In this document: piece by piece, positions 14,422-18,556 of the stretch
How positions within the stretch are numbered: the stretch's first letter is position 1
How the letters are laid out: every line of letters starts with the position of its first letter
Assembly: GCA_905215645.1 (NCBI GenBank)
Contig: CAJMQS010000040.1
Span: 1-18,556, forward strand
Length of the DNA stretch: 18,556 nucleotides
Origin: an uncultured bacterium
Lineage (GTDB): Bacteria; Bacillota; Negativicutes; Acidaminococcales; Acidaminococcaceae
Direction of reading: 5' to 3'
Notes under the pieces: generated by a model
What the model was told of the DNA's origin: nothing
What the model saw: only the letters and a program-made list of their open reading frames with translations
Databases searched by the model: none
Made by a program: the position numbers and the translations under genes

Positions 14422-15144
14422 ATGGAAACACCTGTACAATCCCCGGTCCCTGCCAAAGATCATGGCTCGGAACGGACCTTTAAGATCATTGCTTTTGCGG
14501 GCCTCCTAGGGGTCCTGGTTCTGATCCATTTCCTGGATCCCGGTTTCTATCCACAAATCATCCACTTGGCCAGAGGTGGGAATATCCAGGAAACAGTGGG
14601 ATTCCTCCGTTCCTTCGGACCTTGGGCGGTGGCCATCAGTTTCTTGCTGGATGTTTTCATCAATGCGGCAGGCTGTCTCCCTTCGATCTTCCTTTCTACC
14701 GCCAACGGGGTGGTGTTCGGACTGCCCTTGGGGATCTTGATCTCCTGGACGGCGGAAAGTGTGGGGGTTATCCTCAGTTTTCTGATCATGCGGTATTTCC
14801 TCCGGTCTACGGCGGAAAAAGTCATCGCCAAGAGCAACAATCTCCAGCGGCTGGATGAAATGAGCAGCGATAACGGCTTAGTGGCCATGGCCTTGGCTCG
14901 GACCCTGCCCTATTTCCCTTCCGGGATCCTCACCTGTTTGGGGGCCATCAGCCGGATGAAGCTCCGGGATTACATCATTGCCACCTTTGTGGGGAAATTC
15001 CCTTCTACCGCACTGGAGGTGGTGGTGGGCCATGACATCATCCATTTTCGGCAGCATATGGACCGGCTGGCCATCCTGGGTACCCTGGTGATTCTAGCCT
15101 ATGGACTGCTGCTGTACAATCGGTACAGGAACCGGAATGCGTAA
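14422..15144 (+). CDS. TVP38/TMEM64 (VTT/DedA-like) family membrane protein
   Basis: The 240-residue integral membrane protein has one N-terminal segment (about 20-40) and a VTT-type core at about 70-220. The core contains PSIFLSTANGVVFGLPLGIL, then TAESVGVILSFLIMRYFLR, LARTLPYFPSGILTCLGAIS and VGKFPSTALEVVVGH. This spacing of re-entrant-like glycine/proline segments is typical of SNARE-associated/VTT proteins, some of which are lipid scramblases or act in membrane homeostasis; the role here is unknown. I chose ATG 14422, with AAGGAG 10 nt upstream, over ATG 14353, because a TATAAT box lies in the extension. It is a single-gene unit with its own terminator. Confidence 0.88.
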   Translation: METPVQSPVPAKDHGSERTFKIIAFAGLLGVLVLIHFLDPGFYPQIIHLARGGNIQETVGFLRSFGPWAVAISFLLDVFINAAGCLPSIFLSTANGVVFGLPLGILISWTAESVGVILSFLIMRYFLRSTAEKVIAKSNNLQRLDEMSSDNGLVAMALARTLPYFPSGILTCLGAISRMKLRDYIIATFVGKFPSTALEVVVGHDIIHFRQHMDRLAILGTLVILAYGLLLYNRYRNRNA

Positions 15145-15183
15145 GAGACGGAAAGCTTCGATAGTGGATGGAAACCCATCTGT

Positions 15184-15224
15184 AAAGGAATGTGTATCTA
15201 TCGTTACACATTCCTTTTTGTTTT
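15184..15224 (+). terminator. Rho-independent terminator of the VTT gene
   Basis: A perfect 13-bp stem pairs AAAGGAATGTGTA (15184-15196) with TACACATTCCTTT (15205-15217) around an 8-nt loop. T5-G-T4 follows. Confidence 0.92.
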
Positions 15225-15311
15225 GCGGGAATTTCGAAAGTTTTCTGTTAAAAGCAGGAAAACAGTGCCTGTTCCCCGAAAAAGAGTACCATCAGACAAG
15301 AATCTTGGGAA

Positions 15312-15328
15312 GGCTGCTCTTTGCAGCC
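15312..15328 (+). promoter_or_regulatory. Leader hairpin upstream of the EF-G paralog
   Basis: GGCTGC-TCTTT-GCAGCC is a perfect 6-bp hairpin 39 nt before the GTG start, with GGGA/TCCC able to pair outside it. No convincing promoter boxes were seen in 15225-15311. A T-box AGGGTGG-type antiterminator is not present. Any regulatory role is conjecture. Confidence 0.3.
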
Positions 15329-15366
15329 GGGAATCCCGCATCCTACGGAATAAAGGGGGCTGTACA

Positions 15367-17445
15367 GTGAAAGAGTATACAGGCGATAAAATCAGGAACG
15401 TGGCAATCGTTGGACATGGAGGCGCAGGGACCACTTCCCTTACAGAAGCACTGCTCTATCGCAGCGGCGCCATCAGCCGCATGTGCAAAGTGGAAGACGG
15501 GCAGACCACCACGGACTTCGAACCGGAAGAAATCAAGCGGGGAGTCTCGGTGAGTGCCACCCTGGCTCCCGTGGAATGGCGGGATGTGAAGATCAATTTC
15601 ATCGATACTCCGGGTTTTGCCGATTTCGTGGCGGAGGTCAAAGGGGCTTTCCGGGCCGTGGACAGCGTGCTGATCGTGGTCAGTGCTACCAGCGGGGTCC
15701 AGATCGGAACGGAACAATGCTGGAAACTGGCGGAAGAAGCCGGCCTGCCCCGGCTGATCTTCGTGAACAAGATGGATCGGGAGAATGCCGATTATGACAA
15801 CATCCTGGACAATCTGCGGGCCAAGATCGGCAAACGGATCCTGCCCTTGGAACTGCCTTTGGGCAAGGAAGAGGATTTCTGCGGGGTCATCGATGTATTC
15901 AACCAGAAAGCCTATAAGGGCAACGGGAATGGAGCGGACGAAATCGAAGTCCCCGAAGACCTGAAGGATTGGGTCCAGGATGCCTATGACAAAATGGTGG
16001 AAGCGGCCGTAGAAGCCGATGATGAGGTGATGGAACGGTATCTGGAAGGGGAGACCATTCCCGATGAAGAAGTCATGCACTGTCTGGTGAAGGGCATCCG
16101 GCAGGGCATCATCTTCCCGGTGCTCTGCGGTTCCGCTTTCAAGAATATCGGCCTGGGCCGGACCTTGTCCGCCATTGTGGACTACACCTTCCCTGCTGTC
16201 CTGAATGAATACCATGTGACCAACCTGAAGACCGGCCAGGTGGAACGGCGGGACTCCAACGCTCCGCTGGCTGCCCTGGTGTTCAAGACCACTTCCGATC
16301 CTTTCGTGGGGCGGATGAGCTTTGTCCGGGTGTTCTCCGGCATCATCAAGGCCGACAGCACTGTGTACAATGCCAGCCGGGATGAAATGGAAAAAGTAGG
16401 GACCATCACCACCCTCCGGGGCAAGAATCCCCTGCCCATGAAACAAATCGTGGCCGGGGATATCGGGGTCATTTCCCGGCTCCAGTTCACCATGACCGGG
16501 GATACGCTCAGTGCTAAAGAGGAACCGGTACAGTTTGCACCCATCGAATATCCGCTGCCCATGTACAGCCGGGCCATCTCTCCCAAGAAGAAAGGGGATG
16601 AAGACAAGATTGCCGCGGCCCTGGGCAAACTGATGGACGAAGATCCCACCTTCATCGTCAGCCGGAATCCGGTGACCAAGGAAACCCTGATCAGCGGCAT
16701 GGGGGACCAGCATCTGGAAATCCTCATGGAACGGATGAAACGGAAATTCGGCGTGGATGCGGTGCTGAAACCGCCCATGGTGGAATATCGGGAAACCATC
16801 CGGGGATCTGCAGAAGTGGAAGGCAAATACAAGAAGCAGACCGGCGGCCATGGCCAGTACGGCCATGTGGTCATCCGGATGGAACCCCTGCCTCCGGGAA
16901 GCGGGTTCGTGTTCGAAGACAAGATTTTCGGGGGCGCCGTGCCCCGGCAGTACATCCCAGCGGTGGAAAAGGGCATGAAGGAATCCATGGAACATGGGAT
17001 CCTGGCCGGTTACCCGGTGGTAGATCTGAAGATCACCCTGCTGGATGGCTCCTACCATACGGTGGATTCTTCAGAAATGGCCTTCAAGGTGGCCTCCCAT
17101 ATGGCCTTCCAGAAAGCAGCGGAACAGTCCAAACCTGTCCTGATGGAACCCTATTACAACTTGGATGTGTACTGTGATGAACGGATGACCGGGGATATCA
17201 TTTCCGACCTGAACAGCAAACGGGGCCGGATCCTGGGGATGCAGTCCGCAGAAGACGGCCGGGCTGTGGTGAAGGCCCAGGTACCCTATGCAGAAATCCT
17301 GGATTACGCCGTGGATCTCCGGGCTTTGACCCAGGGGACCGGGACCTTCGAAATGAAGTTCGACCACTATGAAGATGTGCCGCCCAAACTGGCAGAAAAG
17401 ATCGTGGCGGATGCGAAAGCGAAAGCAGAAGCTGCCAAAAAGTAA
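15367..17445 (+). CDS. fusA2: Elongation factor G paralog (EF-G2-like) with altered GTPase motifs
   Basis: The 692-residue protein is collinear with EF-G over all five domains: GTPase (about 1-280), domain II, domain III (GMGDQHLEILMERMKRKFG), domain IV (KKQTGGHGQYGHV) and domain V (MTGDIISDLNSKRGRILGM). The GTPase part departs from canonical EF-G. The P-loop reads GHGGAGTTS (16-24) with T22 where the lysine belongs, the switch I region reads RGVSVSA, and G3 is DTPGF (80-84) with F84 replacing the catalytic histidine. NKMD (134-137) and GSAF are kept. It thus belongs with EF-G2-type paralogs, which are not the main translocase. The frame is open upstream to 15190, but that crosses a terminator. 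GTG 15367 has AAAGGGGG 7 nt ahead. A perfect terminator follows. Confidence 0.93.
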   Translation: MKEYTGDKIRNVAIVGHGGAGTTSLTEALLYRSGAISRMCKVEDGQTTTDFEPEEIKRGVSVSATLAPVEWRDVKINFIDTPGFADFVAEVKGAFRAVDSVLIVVSATSGVQIGTEQCWKLAEEAGLPRLIFVNKMDRENADYDNILDNLRAKIGKRILPLELPLGKEEDFCGVIDVFNQKAYKGNGNGADEIEVPEDLKDWVQDAYDKMVEAAVEADDEVMERYLEGETIPDEEVMHCLVKGIRQGIIFPVLCGSAFKNIGLGRTLSAIVDYTFPAVLNEYHVTNLKTGQVERRDSNAPLAALVFKTTSDPFVGRMSFVRVFSGIIKADSTVYNASRDEMEKVGTITTLRGKNPLPMKQIVAGDIGVISRLQFTMTGDTLSAKEEPVQFAPIEYPLPMYSRAISPKKKGDEDKIAAALGKLMDEDPTFIVSRNPVTKETLISGMGDQHLEILMERMKRKFGVDAVLKPPMVEYRETIRGSAEVEGKYKKQTGGHGQYGHVVIRMEPLPPGSGFVFEDKIFGGAVPRQYIPAVEKGMKESMEHGILAGYPVVDLKITLLDGSYHTVDSSEMAFKVASHMAFQKAAEQSKPVLMEPYYNLDVYCDERMTGDIISDLNSKRGRILGMQSAEDGRAVVKAQVPYAEILDYAVDLRALTQGTGTFEMKFDHYEDVPPKLAEKIVADAKAKAEAAKK

Positions 17446-17460
17446 AAAGGATTTGCGTCC

Positions 17461-17497
17461 ACTGGACCTCCTGGCTATTGCAGGAGGTCCAGTTTTT
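17461..17497 (+). terminator. Rho-independent terminator after the EF-G paralog
   Basis: A perfect 13-bp stem pairs ACTGGACCTCCTG (17461-17473) with CAGGAGGTCCAGT (17481-17493) around a 7-nt loop. T5 runs from 17493 to 17497. Confidence 0.93.
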
Positions 17498-17539
17498 GTG
17501 TAAACTGAGGAGGAACTGTTTTACAAGGGGGAACGATCC

Positions 17540-18394
17540 GTGACTTTTTCTACCACCAAAAAGGGCATCCTGGCTTCCATCTTGGCAGCCGTATTCTTTA
17601 CCACCATGGATATCGGGGCCAAAAAACTGCTGTACCTGGGCACTGGGGAGATCACTTTCTTCCGGGGGCTGTTGGGTATGCTGTTCCTGCCTTTCATGGC
17701 CCGGGTGGAGTCCCTGCCGGTGTTTTCTGGGAAAGACCGGGGGCTGCTCCATCTCCGGGGACTGTTTGGGGGCGTCTGCCTGCTGTTCTTTTTCTACTGT
17801 CTCAATGGGCTGACCCTGGGGGATGCGGAAATCCTTACCCAGCTGTCTGCTTTCTTCATGTGCCTCCTGTCCCCAGTTTTCCTGAAAGGACGTCTCCAGG
17901 GACGGGAAGTCCCTTGGTTGGGGATAATTGCCTTGGGAGCGGCCATTGTCCTCCAGGTGTGGAATTTCCATTCCTTCAATGTGTATGCCATCTTTGGGAT
18001 CCTATCTGCCTTCTTTGCGGCCAGCGCCTATGTATGCATCGGGAAGATGACGGAGAACGGAGGCCATACCCAGACGGAGCTGGTCTTTTACTTCCAGCTC
18101 TACAGTACCCTGGGCGGCCTGATGATCATGGGAGCCACCGGCCAATGGACCCTGCCTTCCGGCTGGGAATGGGGGTGGATCGGGGAACTGGCCTTGTCGG
18201 CGCTGCTGGGCCAGGTATGCCTGACCTGGGGCTGCACCCACATCCATCCCACCATGGTGAATTTCCTGATGTACACGGGAATCCTGTTCCACATCCTGGC
18301 CGGGGCCCTCTTGTGGGGAGAAAGCCTCACCCTGTATTCCTGGGTAGGAGGGGCTCTCATCGTGCTGGGGAGCGTGGCGCTGCTGAGGCAGTGA
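17540..18394 (+). CDS. EamA/DMT-superfamily transporter
   Basis: The 284-residue protein is almost entirely hydrophobic, with about ten predicted membrane helices in two EamA repeats (about 8-135 and 148-283), the standard layout of drug/metabolite transporters. The first repeat carries the family feature EITFFRGLLGMLFLPF; the second ends in FHILAGALLWGESLTLYSWVGGALIVLG, the typical EamA ending (GExLT..xxxGaxLIxxG). Substrate is unknown; relatives export amino acids, nucleotides or other metabolites. It starts with GTG, AAGGGGGAA lying about 7 nt upstream. It is a single gene behind a strong terminator; its 3' end is followed by an 11-bp hairpin and a type B repeat. Confidence 0.9.
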   Translation: MTFSTTKKGILASILAAVFFTTMDIGAKKLLYLGTGEITFFRGLLGMLFLPFMARVESLPVFSGKDRGLLHLRGLFGGVCLLFFFYCLNGLTLGDAEILTQLSAFFMCLLSPVFLKGRLQGREVPWLGIIALGAAIVLQVWNFHSFNVYAIFGILSAFFAASAYVCIGKMTENGGHTQTELVFYFQLYSTLGGLMIMGATGQWTLPSGWEWGWIGELALSALLGQVCLTWGCTHIHPTMVNFLMYTGILFHILAGALLWGESLTLYSWVGGALIVLGSVALLRQ

Positions 18395-18396
18395 CG

Positions 18397-18422
18397 GGAG
18401 CTGCTGTACAGACAGCAGCTCC
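18397..18422 (+). terminator. 11-bp hairpin after the EamA gene, without U-tract
   Basis: GGAGCTGCTGT (18397-18407), loop ACAG and ACAGCAGCTCC (18412-18422) pair perfectly, 2 nt after the stop. AGCTGTAGAG follows instead of T-run. It sits at the left edge of type B copy 2, just as the hairpin at 2701-2731 precedes copy 1. Confidence 0.5.
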
Positions 18423-18423
18423 A

Positions 18424-18532
18424 GCTGTAGAGCCGCATAGCGGCTCAAGTCTGGAGCCTGAAGTCTGGAGCCCAATGATAAATTTGCAGGCAAATTTTTG
18501 AATAGGCGGATTGTCAAGCCAAGTGCAACACC
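18424..18532 (+). repeat. Type B intergenic palindromic element, copy 2 (shortened)
   Basis: It shares with 2734-2805 the block GCTGTAGAGCCGC, the hairpin AGCCGC-ATA-GCGGCT (18431-18445), heptamers AAGTCTG, GAGCCTG, AAGTCTG, GAGCCCA (18447-18474) and the palindrome AAATTTGC-AG-GCAAATTT (18480-18497). After TTTTTGAATA it passes straight to GGCGGATTGTCAAGCC, skipping about 75 bp of copy 1, and ends with the half-arm GTGCAACACC (18523-18532) with no left arm. An internal deletion or rearrangement is likely. Nothing identifiable is seen from 18533 to the window edge. Confidence 0.8.
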
Positions 18533-18556
18533 TTCGAGAAATAGGCTTCATATGGT

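Noticed and set aside
15190..15366. 59-residue N-terminal extension of the EF-G paralog
   Set aside because: It begins inside a perfect intrinsic terminator and has no homologous character. GTG 15367 has a good ribosome site and the expected start of the GTPase domain.
15225..15366. T-box or tetracycline-type attenuator leader before the EF-G paralog
   Set aside because: No T-box consensus, no leader peptide with a ribosome site and no terminator hairpin with U-tract were found in this stretch, only a 6-bp hairpin.
15367..17445. Ribosomal protection (tetracycline resistance) protein
   Set aside because: Domains II-V match EF-G-type sequences, and the GTPase motifs (GHGGAG, RGVSVSA, DTPGF) fit EF-G2-type paralogs better than TetM/TetO, which keep AHVDAGKTTL and DTPGH-like motifs.

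Overview
The window reads as chromosomal core DNA from a moderately GC-rich, low-repeat bacterium of the Firmicutes, most likely the Negativicutes (Acidaminococcaceae, e.g. Acidaminococcus). The lineage call is an inference. It rests on a SufU-type Fe-S operon, a four-cysteine L28, strong AGGAGG-type ribosome sites, GTG starts, an EF-G paralog beside a canonical-looking housekeeping set, and a GntP permease. No rRNA, tRNA, CRISPR, phage or transposase gene is visible.

Layout. At 104-1096 (minus) is a WYL-domain regulator, divergent from a GntP-family permease (1292-2692). A repeat-filled gap follows, then a structured 5' leader and the operon sufC-sufB-sufD-sufS-sufU (3243-8248), a complete iron-sulfur assembly set. 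Next is monocistronic pnp (8518-10590). A two-gene unit follows, with an EIIA-Glc-like phosphocarrier and a zinc-ribbon protein (10884-11811). It is convergent with rpmB (11873-12064, minus), which shares an overlapping divergent promoter region with recG (12184-14247). A VTT/TVP38-type membrane protein (14422-15144), an EF-G paralog with altered GTPase motifs (15367-17445) and an EamA-type transporter (17540-18394) complete the plus strand.

The most unusual content lies between the genes. Two families of short palindromic elements recur. Type A has one partial and two complete copies (1-76, 8253-8412, 10624-10786). The complete copies are 160-163 bp and end in inverted arrays of exactly four 7-bp units, consensus GTCATAC outward-to-inward. 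Two complete copies bracket pnp in opposite orientation. Type B (2734-2929 and 18424-18532) has unrelated sequence but the same plan: terminal heptamer arrays (AAGTCTG type), an internal A/T palindrome and an internal GC palindrome. Both families abut strong hairpins whose arms share TGTTGC/GCAACA, several with U-tracts that work as terminators. These look like non-autonomous mobile or structural elements that supply the operon ends here. I found no source for them in memory and could not search.

In function, the genes are ordinary housekeeping (Fe-S assembly, RNA decay, ribosome, recombination) with a few accessory membrane proteins. The two items that most merit follow-up are the heptamer-ended repeats and the EF-G paralog, in which the P-loop lysine is threonine and the catalytic DTPGH histidine is phenylalanine.
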